From contig NW_015622543.1 of NCBI RefSeq assembly GCF_000835495.1, positions 3,386,463-3,450,462 of the forward strand: a DNA stretch of 64,000 nucleotides. The letters are read 5' to 3'. Positions 22,559 to 33,183 of this stretch are shown here, one piece after another (positions within the stretch are counted from its first letter, which is position 1; the number at the start of each line of letters is the position of its first letter). Both the position numbers and the translations under genes were made by a program. Under the pieces are notes generated by a model. That model did no database searches and was not told where the DNA came from. It saw only the letters and a list, made by a program, of their open reading frames with translations. This DNA is from Cladophialophora immunda. Its lineage: Eukaryota > Ascomycota > Eurotiomycetes > Chaetothyriales > Herpotrichiellaceae.

Positions 22559-23429
22559 TCAGCGCAGAATCGGGATTTTCCACTGATCCTCAAACCGCTT
22601 CTGCATCTCTCGGCCTTCGTAAAGACTGCACACTCGCTGAAACCGCGCAACCATCTCCAGGGGGACGTCTACTCCGCCATCGATCAGCACGACTGCGTCA
22701 CACGAGGCTTCCATTCCGCGCTTCTTTGACCACGTCTTCTGGCTCTTCAGCCCCTTCGCCTCGTGCTCAAAGACCTTGAATGTCACCTTGCCGTCGGTGG
22801 GGAGGCCGGGTTTCAAGAGGACGGCGTTGCCGGAGATCTTGGACATCTTGCCCCGAGTGCTGCACTCCAACTTAGTGCGAGTCCTGGGACAGACGGGTCA
22901 AGTTACACAGTGAAACGCACCTATTGGGATCCAGCCATCGATGCTCAAGCACATCAACAAGCCAAGGCACCCCTTGCCGCACAGGCACGATCCATCTCGT
23001 GATGACAACGAGTTGATTTTGCTCCACCACCATACCTGCAGCCATGGTCTCCAGCCCAGCTATGGTCCTTGTCATCCACTTTACTGTGGTGAGGGTGCCG
23101 TGGCCGCCGCCCATGAGCTCCATTCCTTTTAAGGTTGCCTTGGTCTGCAGGTCGACGTCTTTCTTGCCCCAGTCGTTCCATTTGCTGGTGTCACCCCATT
23201 TCTTGGCCAAGATCTTGCGTTGCTCTTCTGAGTATAGCGAGAAGAAGGGGATGTGGGAAAGGTGAGCATAGCCTTCAACATATCCGCCCGTTGTCTCGCC
23301 CTGCGCTGGAATGCCTCGACTAGCTACTTTGCGGATGTGTGCGTCGAGGCGTTTGCCAGGGAGTTTGTTCAAGATGGACGATGCGGATGGGTCGTACGAC
23401 TCGACGGCGTCGACGATTTGGTCCGCCAT
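22559..23429 (-). CDS. Unrecognised conserved-looking protein
   Basis: Reads as 277 residues in two exons, 22921..23429 and 22559..22883, if a very short 37-nt intron (GTGCGT...CCCAG) is removed. Without splicing the frame stops soon after the junction, while the downstream frame stays open and protein-like for a further 108 codons. Composition is that of a soluble globular protein: no signal peptide, no TM, evenly spread charged residues, and a glycine-rich stretch GGGHG near residue 110. The start context is an ATG followed by ADQIVDAV. I do not recognise the family. It is convergent with the phosphoesterase. Splicing should be checked since 37 nt is below the usual fungal minimum. Confidence 0.6.
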
Positions 23430-24956
23430 GATGTGGTTGTTGACTGCTTAGACTTATGCGGCAGGAAGTTCTGACACCGTCAACAGCGGCCAAACAAATC
23501 CTGAGTGGGAAAACTGCATGATCAGGGAGAGGCAGCGCAATTGATATCTTTGGCAAGTTGCGGCTGAGCCCTCCAACATCGGACGAAGCGATTGTGCCGG
23601 TTGCCGTGCTCGTTAGAGCTAGATGTGATGTAGTCGCTGGCATTGTTGGCTGCATTCATCGCCAATTCTGTCCAAATCTTGCACCATCTACTGGTCTCAG
23701 CTGAAACACGGCAAGGTCCAAAAGCTTCGTGGGCGCTCTCGCAAGTTTGTTCGTGGTTGTGCCAATAAGCTTTCTATTGAATACGAACAAGACCGGTCTC
23801 GATCCGGTATCATTCTGGTGGCCTGCCGCCTCCGACCTACCGTCGTCTCTCGGCCCCAGGTACTAGGACAGTAGGCGCAAGTTCGCAGGGCTTGGTGCCT
23901 TGGCACCCTCGTGTTGTAGATACGGAAATGGGTCGAGAACCCGCGAGTCTGGCCAGTTAGCCTCATCCAAGCATTCAGTTATGATTGCTCGGCAAAGGCT
24001 TCGGCCGGGAGAGGAGGAGGCTCGGCGATAGAATCATTCCTTAAGTGCGTAAATGACAACGTCGGACCGTTTCATCTCGAAGCGCAATGATCGACCAGAG
24101 CGATCACCGTGCCTGTGGAAGCTCACACCGCCACAGCACAGGAGTGAAAGGAGCTAGCGGTTGAGTGCTTGGGTTGTGATCTGAAGAGAGAGAATATAGG
24201 CCGACGAGGAATATATAGATAGCATATACACACAGGGAAGAATCATACACGTCTGTCAACGAGTCATAGCTCTCATTTTGAGGCACCAGCAACCCATCAA
24301 CCCAACCACCGGAGTAGTCAGTTAGACAAGTAAGGCTATAGGGCAGAGGCCAGGCGCTTGGGTGTGTGTATAGCTCCCGAGACAGGCCGCATCTATGTAA
24401 GACAGAAAAGGGGAAAGAAATGTAACCTTGAATATGAAACCCGAGCAAATTCATTGAGAGAACAACCGGGCGATTAACGGCAGGTCTTGAGAAACAGAGA
24501 CGTTCCTCATCCTTCTGGGACTCCGTGTTCATTCTGATGAAAACCACTTCGAAAGCAACGGGGCGTTGATGCCGCGAATGTGAGCTGCCAAGCTGAAGTC
24601 CATGGAGAAGGAAAAAGAAAAGGAAGCGAAAAGTGGAAGCAAGCGAAATCTGAAATTTATTCTGCCCATTGCCAATGCGCCCTGCGTGCGTCACCGTATA
24701 TTTTACGGGAGACCATAAGACCACATCTATCAACTGTCCCACTTACGAGTATCAAGGCAGTGGTCGTCCAAGGGCAAGGCTTTCTCGCATGGGTATCATT
24801 TTCGTCTGTTACGTCTCTCTACCTCTGTAGACGGTATACAGAATGTTTCAGCACTATGCTTGGAATACACGTTGTTTGCCTGGTCTTTTCCAACAACCAG
24901 TCAGATGTGCACGTCTTGGTCCTGTTTTTCCCACAGAGCACCACATCCTCCGAGTT
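23430..24956. other. Long intergenic region
   Basis: These 1527 bp hold no supported gene. A 212-codon minus-strand frame at 24104..24742 has low-complexity, non-protein-like composition and I did not accept it. The region probably includes the long 3' UTR of the next gene. Confidence 0.4.
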
Positions 24957-26288
24957 TTACGCAGGATACTGTCTCACAAAGTTCCGGAACTTCTCATCTG
25001 CCCCCTGTAGGTCTCTCTCCTTCTCTTCAAACAACATGTCCAAGATCGCTTCACGCAGAACCTGGCTCTGCTCTTGGTACTCGACCACCGGTTTGCGGGT
25101 TCGGAACAAACACATCTCAATGACATGCTTGATAGCTCCATCTTTGGTGGGTTCGTAGACACTCTCATAGCGGTTTTCAACCTCCTTTAACCCTTGGAAC
25201 GGTGCCTTTCTTCTCAATGCCTTGTAGGCTACTGTTGCCGCCGCCGTCATGACCACATCAGTTTTGTTGTATGCCAGCCTGATATTGTTGTCCATACCGC
25301 TATTTGCATATTGCACTTGTAAGTTAAGCATGTTCACAGTCGCGGGCCGGAAGACTTCAAATCGGATGGTGAGTGTGTCAAGCTGGAGGAATGCCGGACA
25401 TTGGCGAATCACCGAAAGGATGGACGTCGACATGACTTCGCTGCTGATGTCACACATTGTCGGGCCGCTGCCTTTCCTGAGGAACGTGATATGCTTTATC
25501 CGTGTGGTTGTGCTGGCTCGAAGACCCTGGATGCCACAAGGAAAGAAGAAGTCTGCAGGTTCCGTGGCAATGAAGTTGTTCTCGCCGTACAGCACGCTTC
25601 TGGCTTCGCGGTAGACTTGACTGTTCGTGTGGAGGATTCTCGTGTCGAGTTCAGGATTCAACTGGCGAAATGTCTCGAGACTATTTTTGCCCGGAAAGAT
25701 CACAGCTCTTTTGGTCGGCACAAGCAAGAAGCGGTAAATGATCTTTCGTGCATCGAGTGGCCAGTCGAGGAAGTCGATTTGGGTCAAAGGTGGCCGTTCG
25801 GAGAATTCGAAGGAGCGTATGAACTCGTCAGAGGGACTTCTGGAGGTCAGAACTAGACGCAGATTGTCATTCATGAGACCGAGTTCTGCGGCGAAGGCCC
25901 CCACAGCACTTTGCTCAGCATGATTGGTGATATAGGAATGTCGAGGATACAAGGGATTCCGAGACCTTCGTGGTTGTGGCTCTGCTGTGTTTCTTCTTCT
26001 CCTCACCCTCGCTCGAGGCCGGTTGTCGCGGCTGTCTCTTGTACCTCTCCCCTTCTTTTGCACGTTGCCAGCGACATGCGAGTTCTTCCATTCGGTTACC
26101 TTGCTTTTAGAGTCGTGGTACCCATGTTGAGGACAGAGCGAGGTCGCGAGCTCGAACTTGGCTTGGTGGAAGCAGATGCACTTTTTGTTCGGAGCGTACT
26201 TTAGGCTGATGAAAGGAGCGCAAGGTGCGTAGAGCGCGGTGTCGTTATTGTCCGGTGGCGCCGGGGGAGATGAAGGCGTCAAAGACAT
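24957..26288 (-). CDS. F-box/2EXR-like hypothetical protein
   Basis: Encodes 443 residues if translation starts at the ATG at 26288; the frame is open upstream to 26687, but that extra part is Cys/Arg-rich and does not look coding, so I prefer the shorter form. Residues 1-160 are basic and disordered, with an RARVRRRR stretch. From about residue 185 comes IDFLDWPLDARKIIYRFLLVP, which matches the shape of the F-box/2EXR motif (F-x-x-LP-x-EIR-x-x-IY-x-x-L) common in Pezizomycotina. A Leu-rich C-terminal half follows and includes RILHTNSQVYREARSVLYGEN, another typical piece of these proteins. Such proteins are presumed adaptors, often of ubiquitin ligases. It diverges from the SDH3 gene. Confidence 0.65.
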   Translation of the reverse strand: MSLTPSSPPAPPDNNDTALYAPCAPFISLKYAPNKKCICFHQAKFELATSLCPQHGYHDSKSKVTEWKNSHVAGNVQKKGRGTRDSRDNRPRARVRRRRNTAEPQPRRSRNPLYPRHSYITNHAEQSAVGAFAAELGLMNDNLRLVLTSRSPSDEFIRSFEFSERPPLTQIDFLDWPLDARKIIYRFLLVPTKRAVIFPGKNSLETFRQLNPELDTRILHTNSQVYREARSVLYGENNFIATEPADFFFPCGIQGLRASTTTRIKHITFLRKGSGPTMCDISSEVMSTSILSVIRQCPAFLQLDTLTIRFEVFRPATVNMLNLQVQYANSGMDNNIRLAYNKTDVVMTAAATVAYKALRRKAPFQGLKEVENRYESVYEPTKDGAIKHVIEMCLFRTRKPVVEYQEQSQVLREAILDMLFEEKERDLQGADEKFRNFVRQYPA

Positions 26289-27167
26289 GCTGCATGACAG
26301 GTAGTGTTGCCCGGTGAATCGACGACAATACTCACGTAAGGATGACAGTCGTGGCACTGAACAAGGTAGAAAGCGAATGAGATGGTGAACGAAAAAGTCG
26401 CGGGTGCGACAGAATCGCATGCACTTCATTGTTGTCGCTGCCGCCCACGCCAACGCGTCTTCGACTGGCAAGCTCAGCGAGTCTTCACGTATCGGCAAAC
26501 CTGACAGAGACAAACCGTCTGCTGAGACCTTTCTCACTGTGCTCTTGATTGTATCAATAAGTCCACTCCATCGTGCCTCGTGACGCTCAGGTAGCCCTGG
26601 GTTTGGATCGGCGCTCGCCTTCTGACTGCTGTCTTCACCTTCTTGGTCGTCATTGTGGGCGTTGCGGCGCATTAGATACCTATACATGAAAGGGTATTTT
26701 TCACGGACATGGTCTCATAGATCGCAAACCTACAGACGAATTGTCATATTGCTGTCCGCAGGCCTCTCATTCTGTGCCTGGTAGGAGCGAAGCAGTCGCA
26801 GACACTGCATTTATCACCTTGGTTGTTTCTTCAATATCATGATTCCTCTTTCAAAAATCCCACCACTTTTATAGATGACTGTGCAGATGTCCCGCGGATG
26901 TAGTCTCAGTCTTTATGCTACAACACAAATGCTTGTCATGTTTACATCAAACGTTGTGGAATGTCGGGAAGAAAGTCGAGCCCCCAAGCCCCTTGATCGG
27001 TCACAACCAATCAAAGGCGCGACAAACATAATCCGACCTCTCGCACGTGACATGCCAAGCGATTGCCTCGGAAAGCGGATCGACATCATGCCAGTTGCAC
27101 TTGGAGCTTCAATCGACACGAGATCCAAAGCTTCCATCACCGACCACAGCAAGCACTCGCAGCAGCC
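26289..27167. promoter_or_regulatory. Divergent promoter region, F-box-like gene and SDH3
   Basis: About 880 bp separate the two start codons, or 480 bp if the longer form of the F-box-like gene is real. The plus-strand element CCAAT at 27007..27011 lies about 160 bp before the SDH3 start. The CCAAT-binding HAP complex is a known activator of respiratory and iron-sulphur genes in fungi, so this box is a reasonable candidate site. Confidence 0.45.
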
Positions 27168-27981
27168 ATGTCGGCCAACATGTTCTCTCGCAGGGCGCTG
27201 CAGTTGACGACTCGGCGACGTAAGCCTCTGCCTCCCACCTCTGGCACCACCTTGTGTTGAACAGGAACTGACCCTTTGAACTGGATTCGCAGTGGCCGCG
27301 GCCAACCCCTCCACCTTGAGCACCACTGCTCTGTCCAGATTATCCGCTCCGGCAGCCATAGCGACCTTCCAGAATGTTCAATACAGGTCAGTGCCCTCTT
27401 GCCAGCATCATGAGTTGATCCCTTTGGGAAAAGAGGTGGAAAAACATCTACCGGTCCACTGATCCTGTGATCTCCGGAATCCCCGATGCTATAGCCAACT
27501 ACTCTGCTGACTCTCTCTCTGTGTGTGTTTTCTCATTGCCAGACCAGCTACAACACAAGCAGTCTCCCAAGCCACCGGTCAAGAAATCCTCGCCAACCAG
27601 CGCCTCCACCGCCCTGTCTCTCCGCACCTCGGAATCTACCGACCCCAGATAACCTGGTACCTGAGTGCCCTGAACCGTATCACGGGCGCCTCGCTGTCCG
27701 GAGCCATCTACGTCTTTGGTGCCGCCTATCTCGTCGCTCCGCTGTTCGGCTGGCATCTGGAGTCCGCCAGCCTGGCTGCCAGTTTCGCCGCGTTGCCCGT
27801 GATCCTCAAGGTCGGATTGAAAGCACTGGTAGCGTTCCCCTTCACATTCCACGGTTTGAATGGCATTAGGCATTTGGTGTGGGACACGGGGGCGGCGTTC
27901 ACAAACAAGCAGGTCATATGGACGGGATGGACGGTCGTAGGACTGAGCGTCATATCTGCATTGGGATTGACTTTCCTGTGA
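27168..27981 (+). CDS. SDH3: Succinate dehydrogenase cytochrome b subunit
   Basis: Membrane anchor subunit of mitochondrial complex II, 194 residues, exons 27168..27219, 27293..27386 and 27543..27981. The N-terminal 45 residues are rich in Arg, Ser, Ala and Thr without acids, a mitochondrial presequence. The mature part opens with RLHRPVSPHLGIYRPQ, then ALNRITGASLSG, which holds the conserved Ser and Arg of the ubiquinone pocket. It ends with HGLNGIRHLVWDTG, where a histidine ligates haem b. Three TM helices follow the family pattern. Introns have canonical ends and all junctions keep frame. This subunit is part of the binding pocket of SDHI fungicides. A CCAAT box lies upstream. Confidence 0.95.
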
Positions 27982-28224
27982 GCGCTGGGAGAAAAGCGGA
28001 GGGTTGCGGAGCAGATACAGTAGAAGAAAGGTGTACATGAACAGCGTATCATATGCCTCAATGAGACTGAAAATTATGTATCAAGACAAGGCAGCCGTAA
28101 GGTCTGCGACATCGAGAGTCTTCAACGGCGACGCTTTGGTGCAGAAGACCATCAGACTCAGCGGCTGAACATATTCTCCGTGGCTAGTTCATATTGCGTT
28201 AACGGTGTGGGCGAACTTATTGTC

Positions 28225-31200
28225 CTATTCATCCACATAAGACGCCCCGTCCCTCAGTTCGTGTACAACACTGGCACTCCTCCTTCGGTTGTCATCCACA
28301 TACTTGGTCCCGTCCCGCAGCTCGTGCACAAGGCTGGGAGACTTCTGAAGCCTCGCACTTCGTCGTGGAGTGAATGATCTGCCAGGTTCTGAAGGGGCTG
28401 TGGAAATGGTGGATTCTCTGCGTCGGTTGGTCTTGTCGGAAAGAGGGGTGCTTTGTTCCCAGTCATCACCAACCATAGCCACGTCTTCATCTCCATCGTT
28501 GCCAATGTTGTCGGTCCTGTTGGCCCGTCGACGATTCAATGGGCGTGCAGTGACAATTATTGTGTCATTCTCATCGTAAAAGCTTCCAGCCGAGTCGGCT
28601 TGTTGCGGGGAGACCTCGTTTCTATCACTGCTAGTAGAAATTCGTTTGTTGCCGCTCGCTTGAGATCCTGCCGTCAGTTGTCCCAAGGTTTCGACGTTTT
28701 CGCCTCCTTTGCCATCGCCGTCGCTTGTGGCGGCTTTTCGGCGGCGGCTGGGAGGTGTGATATTGTAATTGGGTTGTGGTCTTTCTTTGAGTCTGGGAGA
28801 ACTACGCAGAAGGTTTGGCGAACCGTTTTCGACTTCTGGAGGCTCGACATTGAACAGTGCTTTTCCGCTCTTGTTCCACCAGTCAAACAAAAGCCCGGCC
28901 TGGCTTGTTTCGGCGCTTCCAAACTCTAGGGGCGGGCCCGAAATGACCACCTCTGATTGTCTCACGGTCGCGCCGGTTGTGGCTTTAAACACTGCCCACG
29001 AAGACGTGTCAGTGCTCAATAGGATGAACTGTCTTTGGAAAGGCTGGACCTTGAAGTTCCGAAGAATGACTACGTCGCCGCGAAGAGCTGTGGGAAGTGA
29101 CGTCCGAACAGGTCGAAATACTTGAACACCTATGGCTGAATGCCTCTCAGAGGCAATCGAAGGATCCGTGAGTTGTAGCGCAGTGTGGTAGTCCTTTCGT
29201 CCTGTTTTCGACTGTTCTGGTTCCGGCAAAGAATCTGTACATACGGCGATGACGTCTACTAGGTGGCCGAACTGTTCAGGCAGCGACCGCAGGTGAGGGA
29301 AGTACGCAAGTGGCGTTGTAGTGCCCGTGTCTCTGCTGAATACCGATCCACTCGTCGTAAGATTCGGGGAAACAGGTGTGGCATCAATAAAAGACTGTTC
29401 GGACTCTTGGAGCGCAGTGGATGCAAGAGGTAGTTCGACTTGCTTCTGCGTTGGCAACGGCACAAGAGTGGTGTCGTCTCCACTGGGATTTATGTTTTCT
29501 TTGCGGGGTGGTGATGAGGAAAGTTGTCGAGTGGATTTGCGAGGTGTAAAATACGGACTAGATAAGTTCGGTGTCATGGTAGGCTTTCTTGCTGACAATC
29601 GTTGAGAGCTTCTACGAGATGTAGCTGTATCTGGTTGCAACATGGAGATAGGCCTGGCAATTGTAGGACTCGTGCTTACCCTGGAGGGTTGTGCGGGAGG
29701 CTCGTTTTCGGCGGGTGGTTCCTTCTGAGTCGTTTGCGATGGGCTTTTTTGACTGCCGTCAGCTCCTTCCTCTTGCTCACTTAGCCTCGCTTTGCTTCGT
29801 ATGGTCTTCACTGTCACTGAATCCTCAATTGAGACTTCGATCATTTCATTCCGCGCGGGAAGTGCAGGTTCCTGCGAGTCTCCGTCGAACTCTTCTTGTG
29901 TATGACGGGGAGATAGAAAGCTAACCTGGGTCAGCTCCTGGACGGGTTTTGGCGTTTCAGGCTCAGTTGACGAACTGTGCAGTTGGGACTGGACCGGAGT
30001 TGGTAGCTGTGCATGAGGCTCGTGTGTGTAGACATGTTCGGATAGAGTAGACACAGTCTTGATCTCCTCTTCTGCTGTAATAGCAGAAGGATGTTGTGGT
30101 TCTTCTTTGGCTTCTTTTGCCTCCAGTGACTGGTCTGTCGCCTGCTTCACCACTTCTGTAACATGTCCGGAAGAGTCGACATGGGCCGCCTCATCAACTT
30201 TCGTGGTTGTCACTGATACATCGGTTTTCAGGTGTGTCTCACTTCGAAAGTTGCCGTGAGAAGACTCGCTATCTGGTACAAGCTGCTTTGAGGATTCTGA
30301 ATTTGCAGAAAATTGAGCAAGATGATCGATATATTCCTGGAAGCGCTCTCGCTCGTCCATGTGTCCGTCGAGTGATTGTGGTCGTGAGGCCTGACTTGAA
30401 GGAGGGCGAGTAGAATTGACAGGACTCGCTTGATGTTGTTGGTTCTGCCTAAATGGCGACTGTGGTTCTGGATACGTGCTGTGGGACCGTTTCAAGTTTG
30501 CGGACACCTCCACCCTTTCCTGCGGAGTGTCTATGGACATACCCTCAGGCGCATCCTGCTCCAGAGGTGTATTTGGCCTATTATGTTCGCCATCTGATTC
30601 AAGGGGGAGAGAAAAGCCAAGAGCCGTAGTTGGCGGAATTTGTAAAAACTGTTCAAGGACATCCAGCGGGCTCTTCGGGCGTTCAACTGAAGGTGATGTT
30701 GCAACTGAATGGTTGGCTTTCGGTACTTCAACAGGAGCGCCGTAGAGATCATCATCCTCAACCTCGAAAGCTTGAGAAGCGTGCTGGGACACACTGTGAG
30801 AGGCTGACTGGTCTTGCGAAAGAAGAAGCTCTCGATCAATACTGGATTCCAGTGATGAAAGCCATTGCGGCGCTTCATACGCAGTTTTCTTTGTGCTCTC
30901 CTGATCCTCGAGTGCTACTTCGGATTCGTGAGATACGAGCACAGTATCTCCATGTGCAATGTCCCCAGCCTCGAAACCGTTGGCTGCTGCCTCTGATGTT
31001 GATGCGCCCACTATAACAACGGGCGACCCATCAGAGTGTGGCGACGGGCGATCGGCCAAATCAATGATCTCTGCCCCTGGAATAGCAGCCGCATCCAAAT
31101 GTGATATACTCATGTCAAATGGCGGAAAATATCCGATCTCAACCCCTGAACGATGGACTAACGGAGACACTAGAGGGAGACCAGGAGATGGTATAGGTAG

Positions 31201-32319
31201 CAGTCGCGGTGTGGTCGCAGCTTCTGAGCCATCGCTGGTGTTGGAATCATCTGTATTGTCTATCGCTGGTTGTCGAGGGGGAGAGGCTCTGCGTGGTGTC
31301 TGAGGCGGGCCCATCACCAGTGGCTGAGTCACAATAGGAGGAGGTATGAATTCAGTAGGCGAGACTGAGCTGGAGACGTCGACTATGTCTTCTTCAGTTA
31401 CCTGAACCGTGGATGTTGGCTGTACAACCTCTTTCGAGACCTCGGCGAGGATCTGGTGTTCGATTTGATCCTCCCTGTCAAGGGCAGCTGGTCCTGGAGC
31501 CAGAGCAACTTCTTTAGCTTGGGGACTCTGACACTGCGCAGCATCTGCATTGTCCACCTCAACTTTCCTGGGCTCTGCCGGCTGGTTTTCCGCCTCTAGA
31601 TCGACGAAACTCCATGCTCCGCTGTTTCTGGCGAATTTGGTACGCTTTCGACCTCGACCCAAAACATAGCCATCGTTCTCTGCTAGATATTCCAGGGCAG
31701 TATCGATAAAAGTTCCCGCGGGATGGTTTCCGGCTGCTTTTCTGGGCGTTAGGTATGGTACATGGATTGTGCTTGACTGATGATGAAGCACACCGTGCAG
31801 CACAGGCTGTTCGTGGTCTTTGCCATTGAGATAGGTAAGATATCCGTGTGTAGCTGAAGAGTCGGTCTCTTTTCCGGTGAAGTCAACTGTAGTTGCCTCT
31901 TGGTTACTTCGAAGCACCTCCAGCAGGACACGCGTATTGTACTCCAGATCCCAGTTTATTTTCTTGCCCGGGGTAGAAACCACATCACCCGTCTCTTTCC
32001 ACTCACATCCTACTAATGCAAGCTTTATGGTGTCCCCAATGCCCACTTTTGTCTTTGCGACTTCCTTTGCACACCCATTGCGGAATACGACTTTGACCTG
32101 ACCCTTGGATTTCCGTCGGCGAATGTCAGGATCAGCTAACAGCAGGGCGAATGTTCCCGTTGAGCTAGAATAGGGCCATACGAGAGCAACCTGTGCGAGA
32201 ATGTGGGCATCGGGACCTGTTTGCGATGGGAAAAGGTCGGCAATGGGGAGTTCAGTCGATGGATCGAAGTTGGCTCTGGCTGTGCGCGCAGTGGGATGAG
32301 GCTGTACCGCTGCGGTCAT
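28225..32319 (-). CDS. POT1/CDC13-type telomeric ssDNA-binding protein, very large
   Basis: Intronless gene for 1364 residues, started at the ATG at 32319 because the open frame upstream lacks ATG. The first 110 residues form a likely OB-type domain (ELPIADLFPSQ ... GIGDTIKLALVGCEW). A long Ser/Pro/Glu/Gln-rich disordered middle spans roughly residues 260-1000. At about 1000-1145 lies a telomeric single-strand DNA-binding domain (PF02765 type), marked by LVDVIAVCTDSLP and RGDVVILRNFKVQPFQRQFILLS. The tail is basic. This arrangement resembles the filamentous-fungal POT1/CDC13-domain proteins distinct from the short canonical Pot1. Role by inference: binding of G-rich single strands at telomeres. 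The C-terminus carries a tandem repeat. It is convergent with SDH3. Confidence 0.82.
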   Translation of the reverse strand: MTAAVQPHPTARTARANFDPSTELPIADLFPSQTGPDAHILAQVALVWPYSSSTGTFALLLADPDIRRRKSKGQVKVVFRNGCAKEVAKTKVGIGDTIKLALVGCEWKETGDVVSTPGKKINWDLEYNTRVLLEVLRSNQEATTVDFTGKETDSSATHGYLTYLNGKDHEQPVLHGVLHHQSSTIHVPYLTPRKAAGNHPAGTFIDTALEYLAENDGYVLGRGRKRTKFARNSGAWSFVDLEAENQPAEPRKVEVDNADAAQCQSPQAKEVALAPGPAALDREDQIEHQILAEVSKEVVQPTSTVQVTEEDIVDVSSSVSPTEFIPPPIVTQPLVMGPPQTPRRASPPRQPAIDNTDDSNTSDGSEAATTPRLLPIPSPGLPLVSPLVHRSGVEIGYFPPFDMSISHLDAAAIPGAEIIDLADRPSPHSDGSPVVIVGASTSEAAANGFEAGDIAHGDTVLVSHESEVALEDQESTKKTAYEAPQWLSSLESSIDRELLLSQDQSASHSVSQHASQAFEVEDDDLYGAPVEVPKANHSVATSPSVERPKSPLDVLEQFLQIPPTTALGFSLPLESDGEHNRPNTPLEQDAPEGMSIDTPQERVEVSANLKRSHSTYPEPQSPFRQNQQHQASPVNSTRPPSSQASRPQSLDGHMDERERFQEYIDHLAQFSANSESSKQLVPDSESSHGNFRSETHLKTDVSVTTTKVDEAAHVDSSGHVTEVVKQATDQSLEAKEAKEEPQHPSAITAEEEIKTVSTLSEHVYTHEPHAQLPTPVQSQLHSSSTEPETPKPVQELTQVSFLSPRHTQEEFDGDSQEPALPARNEMIEVSIEDSVTVKTIRSKARLSEQEEGADGSQKSPSQTTQKEPPAENEPPAQPSRVSTSPTIARPISMLQPDTATSRRSSQRLSARKPTMTPNLSSPYFTPRKSTRQLSSSPPRKENINPSGDDTTLVPLPTQKQVELPLASTALQESEQSFIDATPVSPNLTTSGSVFSRDTGTTTPLAYFPHLRSLPEQFGHLVDVIAVCTDSLPEPEQSKTGRKDYHTALQLTDPSIASERHSAIGVQVFRPVRTSLPTALRGDVVILRNFKVQPFQRQFILLSTDTSSWAVFKATTGATVRQSEVVISGPPLEFGSAETSQAGLLFDWWNKSGKALFNVEPPEVENGSPNLLRSSPRLKERPQPNYNITPPSRRRKAATSDGDGKGGENVETLGQLTAGSQASGNKRISTSSDRNEVSPQQADSAGSFYDENDTIIVTARPLNRRRANRTDNIGNDGDEDVAMVGDDWEQSTPLSDKTNRRRESTISTAPSEPGRSFTPRRSARLQKSPSLVHELRDGTKYVDDNRRRSASVVHELRDGASYVDE
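28228..28332 (-). repeat. Tandem 63-bp repeat at C-terminus of telomere protein
   Basis: Two copies of a 14-residue unit (LVHELRDGTKYVDD and VVHELRDGASYVDE), spaced 63 bp apart, form the extreme C-terminus. Nucleotide identity is visible as well, so the duplication looks fairly recent. Confidence 0.85.
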
Positions 32320-33183
32320 GATAGCGGCCAAGGGAAGGTCTGAAATAGGACGGCCATATCTTGCACAATGGCTAGTACGGAGCCGGAGCAGAGAAAAATG
32401 AGTTTTTGGAAGCTGGAATAGTGTTTCAGTCGAGGGATGTTTGGTGTGCGGTCGGGTGAGGGCGCGGAGCAACAGTGACCAGACGATTTAGCCGCCCGCG
32501 GTCGCGATGCGGCGGGATGGATGGAGATCGATTGCCGAAACGCGTTTCACAGCCTCAGACCTCAATGACCAGCCTACTACTGAGCCTCACCTCTTATTCA
32601 CTCCTCCAAGATCTTGTTTCACACGCGTCCGCTCGTTTCCATCTCGACTGGCTTAATCAGGCACCCGCTTGGAAACTGCGAGACTGTCTATCGACTACGA
32701 CCACCTACCGTTGACAGCGCTCTCCTTGGGTTGAGTATAGCTGCCCAGATGGCCAGACGGGCCTCAACGCCTCCAGGTTGGCAGATTCCAGGCCCAGCAG
32801 GCTGGATGCCAGCATTCTCGAAGATGGCATTCCTTCAAAATCATAGGTACCGGCAGAAAAATGGACGAGGTTTCCCACCTGCACCCCTTCCCTGAGAATG
32901 CCACTGGGAATGTTTATTCATTTCACTCGGTGTCAATTGACCTCCTTTCACTGCTCTTTCGTTTCTTGACAGGTTCAGTTTGCAAGCCACTCCTTTTTTT
33001 CCTGCCTCTATTGCGACGTTCGTCTTCCTTCCTTCTTACTCGCCTTTCCTACTCACGCTCGTTGATTGATTCACGGCTTGCACCTTCCACCCTTCTTCGT
33101 CTTCGGCTGCGAGTTCAGCCACCAAAGAAGCCCTTGTTTCGACCAATCCACAATCCTTTCGGTTGGAAGACGTTACCATCAGG
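32320..33183. other. Divergent intergenic region with CT-rich leader
   Basis: These 864 bp lie between two outward-facing starts. The stretch from about 32930 to 33110 is strongly pyrimidine-rich (many CTT and TCC runs), typical of the region around transcription starts of well-expressed fungal genes, here the glucanase. No gene is supported. Confidence 0.45.

Noticed and set aside
24104..24742. 212-codon minus-strand frame
   Set aside because: It lies alone in an intergenic region, with low-complexity Phe/Leu/Ser content, no motif and no convincing splice partners.
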